Of a stretch of 64,000 nucleotides of DNA, positions 42,456 to 51,538 are shown one piece after another. Position numbers and translations under genes: made by a program. The DNA is from Fusobacterium sp. FSA-380-WT-3A (GTDB lineage Bacteria; Fusobacteriota; Fusobacteriia; Fusobacteriales; Fusobacteriaceae), in assembly GCF_012843705.1 (NCBI RefSeq), contig NZ_JABAFQ010000002.1, forward strand, positions 186,001 to 250,000. The letters run 5' to 3'. Under the pieces are notes generated by a model. That model made no database searches. It was not told the DNA's origin and saw nothing but the letters and a program-made list of their open reading frames with translations. The stretch's first letter is position 1; each line of letters begins with the position of its first letter.

Positions 42456-44948
42456 TTATTTAAGGATATCAACAATATCTATTCTTGATATATTTTTTGT
42501 AGGAATACTTTCTAAAAAGTATTTTCCATAAAATTTAGTTATTACTCTATTGTCTAAAATAACAATAATTCCTCTATCTTCTTTACTCCTTATAAGTCTT
42601 CCTATTCCTTGTTTAAATTTTATAATTGATTCTGGAATCTGATATTCCAAAAATGAATTTTTTCCTTGTTGTTCAAAAGTTTCAATTATAGCTTCTGTAA
42701 CAGGGTCACTTGGTACTTTAAAAGGTAATTTTACAATTATTACAGAACTCAACTGATCACCTTTTACATCTACTCCCTCCCAAAAAGAGTCTGTTCCAAA
42801 AAGTACTGGAGCTTCACTTTTCTTAAAAATATCAACTAATTTAGTTCTTGGAAACATTCCTTGAATAAATAAATTTATTCCATTCTCTTCTAAATCATCT
42901 TTCATTGAATAATAAACATAATTTAGCATCTTATAAGAAGTAAACAGTACAAATGTTCTTCCTTTATTTTTTAATATAAAACTTTTTAAAACTTCTTGAA
43001 TAGAGTCTACAAAATCTCTATCATTTGGGTCTGGTAATCCTCTAGGTATGTATACCTTCATTTGTTTATCATAATCAAAAGGTGATTTTATTATTTTTTC
43101 ATAAGTTTCTTCATGGAGTCCAATAGAATTCTTGAAATATTCAAAATTCTTCGCTACTGATAATGTTGCTGAAGTAAAAATTATTTGTTTTAAATTTTCA
43201 TAAAGTGTTTCTGATAATTCATTATCAACTTTTAAAGGAGTAGCAACTAGCTTTGAATTATTTTTTTTCTCATTTACTTCTATCCAGTAGATAAAACTTT
43301 CATCTTCAAACCTATTTATAAACTGAAAATTTTCAAAGAATGTTTCTACTCTTTCTATATATTTTATAAACTCATTTATTTTTCCACTTGAATCTTCTAT
43401 CTCATTTAATCTATCTTTCAATCTTTTAGTAGTTCTTAAATATTTTAAAAATGTTAAAGTAAAATTTTGCTTAAATTCTTCCATAAGTTTTATAAAGTTA
43501 TTCATTGCAATATCATCTTTTTTTATTCTTATTGCAATATTTCCACTTTGTCCTTTTGAGAAGATTTCTATTATTCTTTCAAAATATTTTACTCCATATT
43601 GAAATAACTCTATATGCTCATTAATAAAATTTTTCCTTATTATCTCTTCAATTTCATTACTGTATTCTGAAAAATTAGATTTAATAATTGAAATAATTTC
43701 TTCTATCTGTCCTGTTATTTTTATATTTTTTGTGTTTTCATCAAATAATTTTATTTCATTTATTTCGTTTTCATCTCTTAATTTACTAACATTCAATATT
43801 TTATTCATTGCCTTTACAAATGAATATCTTGATATTTCATAGGAAAAATAATCTCTTGCTACTTTTTCTATATTATGTGCTTCATCAAAAACTACCATTC
43901 CATATTCAGGTAATATAGAAAAATCATTATTGAATCCAATTTCTTTTTTTATTGCTAAATCAGAGAAAAATATATGGTGATTCGCTATTAATATATCAGC
44001 TCTCTTTTTCTCATCTCTTGCCTTAAAGAAAAAACACTCATCTCTATGAGGACAACCAGAAAAACACAAATCAGTTTCACTTTGAAATAATTCCCAAATA
44101 CTATAATCTGGTTCTATATTTAGTTCTGATTTATCTCCTGTTTTTGTTCCTCTTCCCCAAATCAGAAGCTCTTTAATTTGATTTTTTTGTTCTTGAGAAA
44201 TATCTTTCATCTCTTTTAATTTTTTTTCTATATTATAATATTTTCTATTACATAAATAATTTCCTCTTCCTTTTACAAGAGTATATTTAAATTTTTTCTC
44301 CATTATCTTTTGTAACATAGGAATATCTTTTTTTAATAACTGTTCTTGAAGATTAATAGTATTTGTACTTATTATAACTCTTTTTTCATTTGTAATAGCC
44401 CATTCTATACTAGGAATTAAATAAGCTAAGGTTTTTCCTGTTCCTGTTCCTGCTTCTACTATAATCTTTTTTTCTTCATTAATTCCTTCTTGAATATGTT
44501 TTGCCATAGAAAGTTGTTCTTCTCTATATTCAAATTCTTTAAAATTTTGAGCTATAATTCCTTTTTCTTCAAAATACGGGATTATATCTATTTTTTTCAA
44601 CTCTTCACTATCAGGTTCTATAACAACATAAATATCATCAACATTATTATTGACAATATAAAATCCTCCATTCATTCTGTTGGCATAAGCTGTAGCAACT
44701 TCTATATCATTATCTGATGGATAAATATACCCTGAAGGATGATTATGAATTATAATCTCTTCTCTTTTCATTCTACTAAGAATAGCTGGTACACTGTATT
44801 TATTACCTCTAGCAATTACAAAAATTTTAGAAACTTTTTTTTCTTCATCTAAAATTCCTCTAAAAAAAACTTCATTTCCACCAGCTTCTATAATATTATT
44901 TTTTATCTCCTCTTGAATTTCTGGAGTTATTCTTAAATTTATATCCAT
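42456..44948 (-). CDS. DinG/XPD-type helicase with N-terminal JAMM-like domain
   Basis: An 830-residue superfamily 2 5'-3' helicase. It has Walker A AGTGTGKT (166-173), a four-cysteine iron-sulphur set (C233, C295, C299, C305), the DEAH box at 355-358, and C-terminal FGTDSFWEGVD and QGIGRLIRS motifs. Residues 1-120 are an added RadC/JAB-like domain with E26, H68-x-H70-P, S78 and D81, a full JAMM metal set. No exonuclease domain is present. DinG proteins unwind R-loops and forks. Start supported by AAAGGA. The gene is followed within 14 bases by pgpH. Confidence 0.92.
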   Translation of the reverse strand: MDINLRITPEIQEEIKNNIIEAGGNEVFFRGILDEEKKVSKIFVIARGNKYSVPAILSRMKREEIIIHNHPSGYIYPSDNDIEVATAYANRMNGGFYIVNNNVDDIYVVIEPDSEELKKIDIIPYFEEKGIIAQNFKEFEYREEQLSMAKHIQEGINEEKKIIVEAGTGTGKTLAYLIPSIEWAITNEKRVIISTNTINLQEQLLKKDIPMLQKIMEKKFKYTLVKGRGNYLCNRKYYNIEKKLKEMKDISQEQKNQIKELLIWGRGTKTGDKSELNIEPDYSIWELFQSETDLCFSGCPHRDECFFFKARDEKKRADILIANHHIFFSDLAIKKEIGFNNDFSILPEYGMVVFDEAHNIEKVARDYFSYEISRYSFVKAMNKILNVSKLRDENEINEIKLFDENTKNIKITGQIEEIISIIKSNFSEYSNEIEEIIRKNFINEHIELFQYGVKYFERIIEIFSKGQSGNIAIRIKKDDIAMNNFIKLMEEFKQNFTLTFLKYLRTTKRLKDRLNEIEDSSGKINEFIKYIERVETFFENFQFINRFEDESFIYWIEVNEKKNNSKLVATPLKVDNELSETLYENLKQIIFTSATLSVAKNFEYFKNSIGLHEETYEKIIKSPFDYDKQMKVYIPRGLPDPNDRDFVDSIQEVLKSFILKNKGRTFVLFTSYKMLNYVYYSMKDDLEENGINLFIQGMFPRTKLVDIFKKSEAPVLFGTDSFWEGVDVKGDQLSSVIIVKLPFKVPSDPVTEAIIETFEQQGKNSFLEYQIPESIIKFKQGIGRLIRSKEDRGIIVILDNRVITKFYGKYFLESIPTKNISRIDIVDILK

Positions 44949-44982
44949 ATTTATCCTTTCTTTTGTAATAAATATTTTCCCT

Positions 44983-44988
44983 ATTATA
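44983..44988 (-). promoter_or_regulatory. Probable -10 box of the helicase operon
   Basis: TATAAT on the minus strand, 35 bases before the helicase ATG; no good -35 box is seen. Confidence 0.4.
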
Positions 44989-45059
44989 TATCATACTATT
45001 TTTTTCTAAAAATAGAAACTTTTTTTTTATTTTTTCTTTTCTTTTTTATAAATTTATGC

Positions 45060-45176
45060 TATAATAATTGAGGTCCATTGTTTTTAATATGTGTCTCTTT
45101 TTAGATCTTACCTGTTAAATTAAAAATAATGTTACTATATTTTATTGTTTTTTATAATTTAGGAGGTTTTTTTTAA
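45060..45176 (+). promoter_or_regulatory. rpsT promoter and long leader
   Basis: An extended -10 TGCTATAAT (TATAAT at 45060-45065) is followed by a leader of about 105 bases before the rpsT ATG. The leader has AGGAGG at its 3' end and a more mixed composition in its first half (AGGTCCATTG...CTTACCT) than other gaps here. No known RNA motif was recognised. Confidence 0.55.
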
Positions 45177-45437
45177 ATGGCAAACAACAAATCAGCTAAA
45201 AAGAGAGTAGAATTAAACGAAAGAAACAGAGTTAGAAATCAAGCTATCAAGACTAGAGTTAAAAACGTAGCTAAAAAAGTATTAGCAGCTATCGAAAGTA
45301 AAGATAAAGCAGTTGCTTTAGAAGCTTTATCAATTGCTTACAAAGAGTTTGATAAAGCAGTTACTAAAGGTGTTTTAAAGAAAAATACTGTATCTAGAAA
45401 GAAAGCTAGATTAGCTGCAAAAGTTAACGCTTTATAA
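45177..45437 (+). CDS. rpsT: 30S ribosomal protein S20
   Basis: An 86-residue, strongly basic, helical protein with the S20 start (ANNKSAKKR) and the C-terminal KGVLKKNTVSRKKARLA segment. It binds 16S rRNA early in small-subunit assembly. It uses codons unlike its neighbours (AAG, AAC and ATC are more frequent), as expected for a highly expressed gene. It stands alone on the plus strand with its own leader and strong terminator. Confidence 0.97.
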   Translation: MANNKSAKKRVELNERNRVRNQAIKTRVKNVAKKVLAAIESKDKAVALEALSIAYKEFDKAVTKGVLKKNTVSRKKARLAAKVNAL

Positions 45438-45457
45438 TTTGATTAATAACTAAAATA

Positions 45458-45499
45458 AATCCAGAAACTTAAGTTTCTGGATTCTTTCTTTTTTTTTGT
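45458..45499 (+). terminator. rpsT terminator
   Basis: A perfect 26-base palindrome (AATCCAGAAACTT arms, 45458-45483) followed by a C/T-rich tail with a run of nine or ten Ts. It may also weakly stop the convergent DUF368 operon. Confidence 0.9.
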
Positions 45500-45513
45500 A
45501 ATATTTTTTATTT

Positions 45514-46248
45514 TTAAATATTTATTAACAATTCTATTAAAGAGGCTATAACAATTCCAAGTATTACAAATAGAGTTTTACTTCTGTAATTTTGTAAAAA
45601 ATAATTTATTATTTTTGTAAATATAAGTATTCCTATTCCAACTCCAACTCCAAAATATAAAAGTGGTATTATTTCTATATTCCCAATATAATTTATAACA
45701 TTTTCATGTTCTCCTAAAGCTAAAAGAAGCAATGAACCTGATATTCCTGGAATTATCATTGCTCCACCAGCCAAAGCTCCACATAAAGCAAGTTTTAATC
45801 CATAAGCAATGGTAAAAAACTCCTGTTTAGTAAAAGTATTTCCTTCTAAATTATGTGTAAACATAAAAAATGCTACAACAAATAATAATCCAAAAGCAAA
45901 AGATAAAATATTCTTTATATCTTTTATATTTTCACCTTTTATTATAATTGGGATTGATGGTAATACTAATATTACAAAAGCTCCTTTTGTATAAACAGGA
46001 TAATTTTCATATAAATATCCTATTACATTAGCAAAGAAAAGTATCCCTACTCCACATCCTAATAAAAGTGGAAACATAAATTTTACATATTCCATTTTCT
46101 TTTTCATAGAAGCTTGTAAAAAATTAGCAATACATTCTATCAATTTATCATATATTCCAAAAACTACTGCCATAGTTCCACCAGATACTCCTGGAATTAC
46201 ATTAGCTATACCTATTCCTATCCCCTTCAAAAAATTCATAAAAAACAT
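45514..46248 (-). CDS. DUF368 / PopT-type undecaprenyl-phosphate translocase
   Basis: A 244-residue polytopic membrane protein with eight or so helices. It shows the DUF368 signatures GIANVIPGVSGGTMAVVFGIYD (about 13-34) and GGAMIIPGISGSLLLLALG (about 160-178). DUF368 proteins have been shown in other bacteria to help return undecaprenyl phosphate to the cytoplasmic face for envelope synthesis. It is the last gene of the long collinear run; its binding site GAGGAG lies inside the end of the upstream synthase gene. Confidence 0.9.
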   Translation of the reverse strand: MFFMNFLKGIGIGIANVIPGVSGGTMAVVFGIYDKLIECIANFLQASMKKKMEYVKFMFPLLLGCGVGILFFANVIGYLYENYPVYTKGAFVILVLPSIPIIIKGENIKDIKNILSFAFGLLFVVAFFMFTHNLEGNTFTKQEFFTIAYGLKLALCGALAGGAMIIPGISGSLLLLALGEHENVINYIGNIEIIPLLYFGVGVGIGILIFTKIINYFLQNYRSKTLFVILGIVIASLIELLINI

Positions 46249-46252
46249 TTCA

Positions 46253-47134
46253 TTACTCCTCTAATTTTTTCTTAAAATAATTTGGTAAATCATTATCTAT
46301 TTTTATATTATATTTTGGTATTTCACAATAATGAGAATTTAAATAAAGTATACTTTCTCCATCTTTCTCCCCATAACGAGTATCACCTACTATTGGATAT
46401 CCTAAATTTGAAAGTTGTACTCTTAGTTGATGAGTTCTACCTGTAACTAATTCTCCTTCTAATAAAGTATATTTTTTATTTCTTTTAATAGTTGTAAAAT
46501 AAGTAATAGCTCTCTTTCCTTCATTATCATCTTTTGTAGTTACTACAACTTTATCTTCTATTTTCTTCAAATAATTTTCTATAATAAATTTATTTTTTTC
46601 TATTTTTCCATGAACTAAAATATAATATTTTTTCTTGATATTATCTTCTCTCAACTCTTCTGCTAAAATTCTTGTAGAAATTTTATTTTTAGCTCCTATT
46701 ACAAGTCCTGAAGTTTTTTTATCTATTCTATTTATAAAATTAAAATCATTTGTTTGATAATAACTTTTAAACATTTCTGATATTCCGTATTCAAAACCAC
46801 TACCTTTATGCATAACAATATCTTTTTCTTTATTAAATATTATTAAATCTTCATTTTCAAAAATTATATTTTTTTGTAAAAAGTTTTTATCTTTTTCATC
46901 AAGAATTAAAAATTTTTCTCGTTTTTCTTCATTTTCTTCTAAATTTCCAATTCCTATAAAAATTTTATCTCCCTCTACCAATCTATAATTTTCTTTTTTC
47001 TTTTTGTTATTTACTTTAATTTTTCCAACTCTTAAAGCTTTAAAAATTTCATTTAAAGGAACATCAGATAATTTTTTTCTAAGATATCTATCTAATCTTA
47101 CTCCTTCATTGTCTTTTTCTATTATATATTTCAT
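46253..47134 (-). CDS. RluA-family pseudouridine synthase
   Basis: A 293-residue enzyme that isomerises uridines in rRNA or tRNA. An S4 RNA-binding domain (about 10-65) precedes the catalytic domain with D138 in INRIDKKTSG and the later TGRTHQLRVQL motif. The usual HRLD reads NRID here. The exact target (RluC- or RluD-like) cannot be assigned. It lies three bases after dut. Confidence 0.93.
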   Translation of the reverse strand: MKYIIEKDNEGVRLDRYLRKKLSDVPLNEIFKALRVGKIKVNNKKKKENYRLVEGDKIFIGIGNLEENEEKREKFLILDEKDKNFLQKNIIFENEDLIIFNKEKDIVMHKGSGFEYGISEMFKSYYQTNDFNFINRIDKKTSGLVIGAKNKISTRILAEELREDNIKKKYYILVHGKIEKNKFIIENYLKKIEDKVVVTTKDDNEGKRAITYFTTIKRNKKYTLLEGELVTGRTHQLRVQLSNLGYPIVGDTRYGEKDGESILYLNSHYCEIPKYNIKIDNDLPNYFKKKLEE

Positions 47135-47136
47135 AT

Positions 47137-47574
47137 TTATTTTCCAGTATGGCCAAATCCACCTGCTCCTCTTTCAGTTTCAGATAATTCTCCTTCTACT
47201 AAATCCATTTGGTAAACTTTTCCAAGAACTAATTGAGCTATTCTCTCTCCTGGATTAATAACAAAATCTTCTCTTCCTATATTAGCCATTATAATTCCAA
47301 TTTCTCCTCTATAATCAGAATCTATTGTTCCTGGACTATTTACTAAAGTAATTCCATGTTTTAATGCCAACCCACTTCTTGGTCTTACTTGTACCTCATA
47401 ACCTAATGGTATTTCCATTTTTATTCCTGTAGGAACTAATACCCTATCTAAAGATTTTAATGTAATTGGCTCTTTTATATTAGCTCTTACATCCATTCCA
47501 GCTGAACCTTCTGTCATATATACTGGTTTTTCTACACCCTCTTCTAAAATTACTTTAACTATGATTTTTTCCAT
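47137..47574 (-). CDS. dut: Deoxyuridine triphosphatase (dUTPase)
   Basis: A trimeric 145-residue dUTPase that keeps uracil out of DNA and supplies dUMP. All five motifs are seen: [38 protein letters not shown] and the C-terminal [12 protein letters not shown]. It overlaps the stop codon of the M16 protease gene by one base (TAATG). Confidence 0.97.
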   Translation of the reverse strand: MEKIIVKVILEEGVEKPVYMTEGSAGMDVRANIKEPITLKSLDRVLVPTGIKMEIPLGYEVQVRPRSGLALKHGITLVNSPGTIDSDYRGEIGIIMANIGREDFVINPGERIAQLVLGKVYQMDLVEGELSETERGAGGFGHTGK

Positions 47575-48824
47575 TAATTTAATTCTCCTTCTTTAATATT
47601 TCCTAATATTGTTAACGAATAATATTTTTCATCAAATATTTCTTTTGCTAATTTTTTTATATCTTCAACAGTTATTTTCTCTATTTCACCTAAAATTTCT
47701 TCTAAACTTTTTACCTCTCTGTGAAAAAGATATGAATTTGCCATTCTAGTCATTCTTCCTTTACTACTTTCAAGTCCAAATGTTACTCCACTCAAAAATT
47801 GATTTTTTATTTTTTGTAATTCTTTTTCACTTATTCCATTATTTTTAATATCTTCAAATTCTTCTTTTATAAGTTCTATAACTGTTTTATAATCTTTTAA
47901 AGTAGTTCCAGCATATATAGTTAATATACCTCCCTCTTCAAAAGAAGATGTATAACTATAAACAGAATATGCTAATCCTCTATCTTCTCTTATCTTTTGG
48001 AAAAGTCTTGAACTCATATTTCCACCTAAAGTATTAGAAATAATAGCCAATTCATATCTATTTTTATCAAGAGATGACCTACCAATTGTATTAAAACAAA
48101 GATGAACTTGATTACTGTCTTTTCTTATTATTGTTTTCGGAGTTTTTATCTTCATTTTACCATTATATTTTCTTGTTTTTTCGATAGATTTTATTTTTCC
48201 AATTCCATTATTAAGTTTTTCTAAAATTTCATTTTCAGAAAAGTTTCCTGCAATAGATATAACTAAATTCTCAGGACTATATTGTTCTTTAAAATAATTT
48301 AATATTTTTTCTCTATTAAGTCCTTGTACACTTTCAACAGTCCCTAAAATTGTATTACTTTGAGGACCTTCTATAACAAGATTTCCATTTTTATCATGGA
48401 TTACTTCCTCTGGAATATCTTCATACATATTTATTTCTTCTATCACTACACCCTTTTCTCTTTCAATATTTTCTTCAAGAAAAGTTGAATTTAAAAACAT
48501 ATCTGTTAAAATATCTATTCCGACATCTATTCTATTTGAAAGAAGTTGAATATAATATGTTGTTGTTTCCTTTCCTGTATAAGCATTAATAATACCACCT
48601 ACATTATCTACTTCTTCAGATATTTCTTTAGCAGTTCTATTAGTAGTTCCTTTAAACATCATATGTTCTATAAAATGTGAGATTCCTTCTTCTCCAATTA
48701 ATTCATTTTTTGCACCTGTTTTTACAAAAACTCCTAATGACACACTACTTATTCCTTGAATTTTATCCATTAAAACAGGAATTCCATTTTCTAATGAATA
48801 AACTTTTATATTATCTTCTGGCAC
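47574..48824 (-). CDS. M16-family zinc peptidase (processing-protease-like)
   Basis: A 416-residue M16 protein with the inverted zinc motif H50-x2-E53-H54 ([11 protein letters not shown]), the downstream glutamate near E129 and the C-terminal R/Y region ([19 protein letters not shown]). The single-chain size matches the YmxG/PqqL-like bacterial group, which works as a dimer. The start is GTG with AGGAGG seven bases upstream. In Firmicutes a similar gene is often next to dut and polynucleotide phosphorylase; here it follows lptG. Confidence 0.92.
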   Translation of the reverse strand: MPEDNIKVYSLENGIPVLMDKIQGISSVSLGVFVKTGAKNELIGEEGISHFIEHMMFKGTTNRTAKEISEEVDNVGGIINAYTGKETTTYYIQLLSNRIDVGIDILTDMFLNSTFLEENIEREKGVVIEEINMYEDIPEEVIHDKNGNLVIEGPQSNTILGTVESVQGLNREKILNYFKEQYSPENLVISIAGNFSENEILEKLNNGIGKIKSIEKTRKYNGKMKIKTPKTIIRKDSNQVHLCFNTIGRSSLDKNRYELAIISNTLGGNMSSRLFQKIREDRGLAYSVYSYTSSFEEGGILTIYAGTTLKDYKTVIELIKEEFEDIKNNGISEKELQKIKNQFLSGVTFGLESSKGRMTRMANSYLFHREVKSLEEILGEIEKITVEDIKKLAKEIFDEKYYSLTILGNIKEGELN

Positions 48825-48835
48825 AAATTTTCCTC

Positions 48836-49909
48836 CTAATACTCAGCTTTTTGAATAAAATAAATACCAACTATCAAAAATATTATATTGGCTATCCATC
48901 CACAAATAAAAGGATTCATATATCCATTTTTTCCATAAGCTTCAAATGAAGCATGAACTATATAGTATCCATATCCTAAAAAAATACTTAAAATTACATT
49001 CATAGCTGAGGATGACCTTATATACCTACTTCCTAAAGCTAGACCTAAAAATACCACTACAAAACTAGCAAAAGGAAATGAATATCTATTTGCTATTTCC
49101 GATATTCCTTCTCTTGTGTCTATTCCTGTATTCTTTAAATTAACCAATTCTTTTTTTAGTTCTTTATTATCTAAAATTTCTGGGTCAACTAATAAAGTAA
49201 CAAATTTTTCTGGTTCTTCTCTATATTCTTCTGAAGAATAAGTATCTAAATTTTCTTGAGTTCCTAATTGTAAATTATTTATTTTTACTTTTTTTAGTTT
49301 CCAAACTTTTTCATTTCTGTCAAAATATCCATTATCAGCAAAAATAACTCTCTCTATTTTATCAAAATTATCACTCATTTCAATTATTTTTACTTTTTTT
49401 GCTTTTCCTTCAGTTACATTTAAATAATCTAATAAATATAAATTATTATTTTCATCTCTTATAAATCCATTTCTTTTCTGAGTAGGTAAAAGAGTTGACA
49501 CTACATCTCCTCTTAATTCTCTCATCTTTTTTTCACCTTTTGGATATAAATATCCATTTACAATGAATACAAATATAGAGATAAAAAAAGATATTATTAT
49601 TGGAAATAAAACTATTCTTTTAAAACTTATTCCTGATGTTTTTAAAGATATAATCTCTAAATTTCCAGCCATTTTGCTAATAAACATCAATGCTCCAAGA
49701 AGAACAGCTAAAGGAGTTACATTAACTATTATTTTAGGTAACATACAAATAATATATAAAACTCCATCTCCCGTTGTAAGCCTTCCATCTCCTACAAGTC
49801 TAAAAACCTTAAAAAGTTGACTTAGTATAAATATATTTATAAAAGCTATTAGGCATATAAAAAAAGATTTTATAAAATTTTTACTTACATACATATCTAA
49901 TTTTTTCAT
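48836..49909 (-). CDS. lptG: LptF/LptG-family permease (second copy, LptG position)
   Basis: A 357-residue inner-membrane protein of the YjgP/YjgQ family: three helices at each end (about 13-35, 53-80, 98-120; 275-350) and a periplasmic beta-jellyroll domain between. With LptF and the LptB ATPase encoded at 59115 it extracts lipopolysaccharide from the inner membrane. It starts inside the stop codon of the preceding permease gene (TAATG). Assignment to LptG rather than LptF rests on gene order only. Confidence 0.9.
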   Translation of the reverse strand: MKKLDMYVSKNFIKSFFICLIAFINIFILSQLFKVFRLVGDGRLTTGDGVLYIICMLPKIIVNVTPLAVLLGALMFISKMAGNLEIISLKTSGISFKRIVLFPIIISFFISIFVFIVNGYLYPKGEKKMRELRGDVVSTLLPTQKRNGFIRDENNNLYLLDYLNVTEGKAKKVKIIEMSDNFDKIERVIFADNGYFDRNEKVWKLKKVKINNLQLGTQENLDTYSSEEYREEPEKFVTLLVDPEILDNKELKKELVNLKNTGIDTREGISEIANRYSFPFASFVVVFLGLALGSRYIRSSSAMNVILSIFLGYGYYIVHASFEAYGKNGYMNPFICGWIANIIFLIVGIYFIQKAEY

Positions 49910-50985
49910 TATACCAACCTAGCCTTTCTATTATATAAAAATAATGTATAAACATATAAAACTATATTTGGAGTCCAAACTCCTAAAAATGGTGATATTA
50001 TACTTCTATAAGCTAATACCATTCCTATATTCAGTAAAACAATATATAAAAATATTACTATTATTCCTATACCAAAGTTTACTCCTTTTCCTGTTCTAGT
50101 ATTTCCTATAGAAAGTAAAACTCCTAATATAGCCAAAGCTATAGTAGACATTGGAACAGCAATTTTCCTATTAATTTCTACAATATATGGTAAAATTTCT
50201 ATTTTATCTCTTGTTTTTATTTCAGATAAAAGTTGTTTTATATTCATTCCTTCTATATCTTTTATTTTTACTTTTATATCTTCAAAATATGATGTAAATG
50301 GTACTCTTTTCTTTTCAAAATTTCCTGTTACACTAACATTTCCTTTTTCGTCATGTTTATAGAAATCAGCATCATTTAAAAGTAATGCAGCATCTTCCCA
50401 ATAAGCTGTTTTTCCTAAAACTAATGTAGGATAGTCTGACTTTTTATCATTTATCATCACTAATACATTTTCAGCATCTTTGGTCTTTTTATTAATTGAA
50501 TCTATATAAATTTTATATTCTGAAATTCCATCAATTAAAACTCTATCTTTTAATTGAAATACTGGATTTTCATATATCATTTTGTATGTTATTTGTTGTA
50601 ATTTAATATAAGATCTTGGAATTAAACTCTCTTGTAAAAAGAAAATAAAGATAGTTCCTACAATTCCTATTCCAATAACAGGTTTTAATAATTTATTTAA
50701 TGATACTCCCATTGAATTTAATGCTGTTATTTCATTATTTCTTGTAAGATTTCCAAATGTTATCATTATTCCTAAAAATATTCCCATTGGTATAGTTTGA
50801 GATAATATCATTGGCAAATAAAAAGATATCATTCTAGATACATCTATTATTGATAATCCTCTTACCAAAATACTTTCCATCATAGATACTATCATTTCTA
50901 TTAAAAATATAAAAGTAAACAGAGTTATTCCAAAAACTATTGACATTTTTGTTTCTTTTAAAATGTAATCATTTATTATCTTCAT
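49909..50985 (-). CDS. lptF: LptF/LptG-family permease (first copy, LptF position)
   Basis: A 358-residue YjgP/YjgQ-family permease with the same layout as its neighbour. It starts with the family segment around SFYLPMILSQTIPMGIFLG (near 50-68), has a jellyroll of about 160 residues, then three C-terminal helices. The two proteins would form the heterodimeric channel of the lipopolysaccharide exporter. AGGAG precedes the ATG. It follows cvpA by four bases. Confidence 0.9.
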   Translation of the reverse strand: MKIINDYILKETKMSIVFGITLFTFIFLIEMIVSMMESILVRGLSIIDVSRMISFYLPMILSQTIPMGIFLGIMITFGNLTRNNEITALNSMGVSLNKLLKPVIGIGIVGTIFIFFLQESLIPRSYIKLQQITYKMIYENPVFQLKDRVLIDGISEYKIYIDSINKKTKDAENVLVMINDKKSDYPTLVLGKTAYWEDAALLLNDADFYKHDEKGNVSVTGNFEKKRVPFTSYFEDIKVKIKDIEGMNIKQLLSEIKTRDKIEILPYIVEINRKIAVPMSTIALAILGVLLSIGNTRTGKGVNFGIGIIVIFLYIVLLNIGMVLAYRSIISPFLGVWTPNIVLYVYTLFLYNRKARLV

Positions 50986-50989
50986 CTGT

Positions 50990-51529
50990 TTATTCTCCTA
51001 TAATTTTATTCATATATTTATCTATTGTTTTATTTGTCTTAATTTCATTTATTTTTTCTTTTAATTCATTTGGAATATAAAAATCTATTTCATCTGTAAT
51101 TTGTAAAAAATATTCATTAGCTATACTAGACTCTCCTATTTTAGATAGAGTTTTTATTTTTTCTTGCCCTATATTATAAAAAACTAAAAATATTCCACAA
51201 ATTAGTAAACCTTTTAAAAAACTAATTCCTCCACCTAAAATTCTAAATAAAAATGGAATTTGCTGATTTTTTAAAAATGTATTTAATAAATGTAATAAAA
51301 TAGCTATTATAATAAATAACCCTAAAAAAGTTATAGCATAAATATAAGTATCATTTTGTTTAGTCAAATATTTTGCTGTTATATGACAAAGTGCTGGAGT
51401 TAATTTGTGAGTTATATATAAATTTATTAAAATACCAAAAGTTGATATAAATTCAACAACAAACCCATTATTTATTCCACCTATTATTGACAATCCTAAA
51501 ATTATTAATACTATTATATCTAAATACAT
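50990..51529 (-). CDS. CvpA-family membrane protein
   Basis: A 179-residue protein with four membrane helices, beginning with the CvpA-type segment LDIIVLIILGLSIIGGINNGFVVEF. Family members are linked to colicin V production and envelope stress in enterobacteria, but the molecular role is unknown. AAGGAGG precedes the ATG; it lies nine bases after the methylase gene and directly before lptF. Confidence 0.85.
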   Translation of the reverse strand: MYLDIIVLIILGLSIIGGINNGFVVEFISTFGILINLYITHKLTPALCHITAKYLTKQNDTYIYAITFLGLFIIIAILLHLLNTFLKNQQIPFLFRILGGGISFLKGLLICGIFLVFYNIGQEKIKTLSKIGESSIANEYFLQITDEIDFYIPNELKEKINEIKTNKTIDKYMNKIIGE

Positions 51530-51538
51530 TTTACCTCC

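Noticed and set aside
42443-42475. Upstream ATG for the PgpH-type gene
   Set aside because: It lies within the end of the helicase gene; TGGAGG fits the ATG at 42442.
45174-45437. Unusual codon use in rpsT as a sign of transfer
   Set aside because: More AAG/AAC/ATC codons are expected for a highly expressed ribosomal protein gene.
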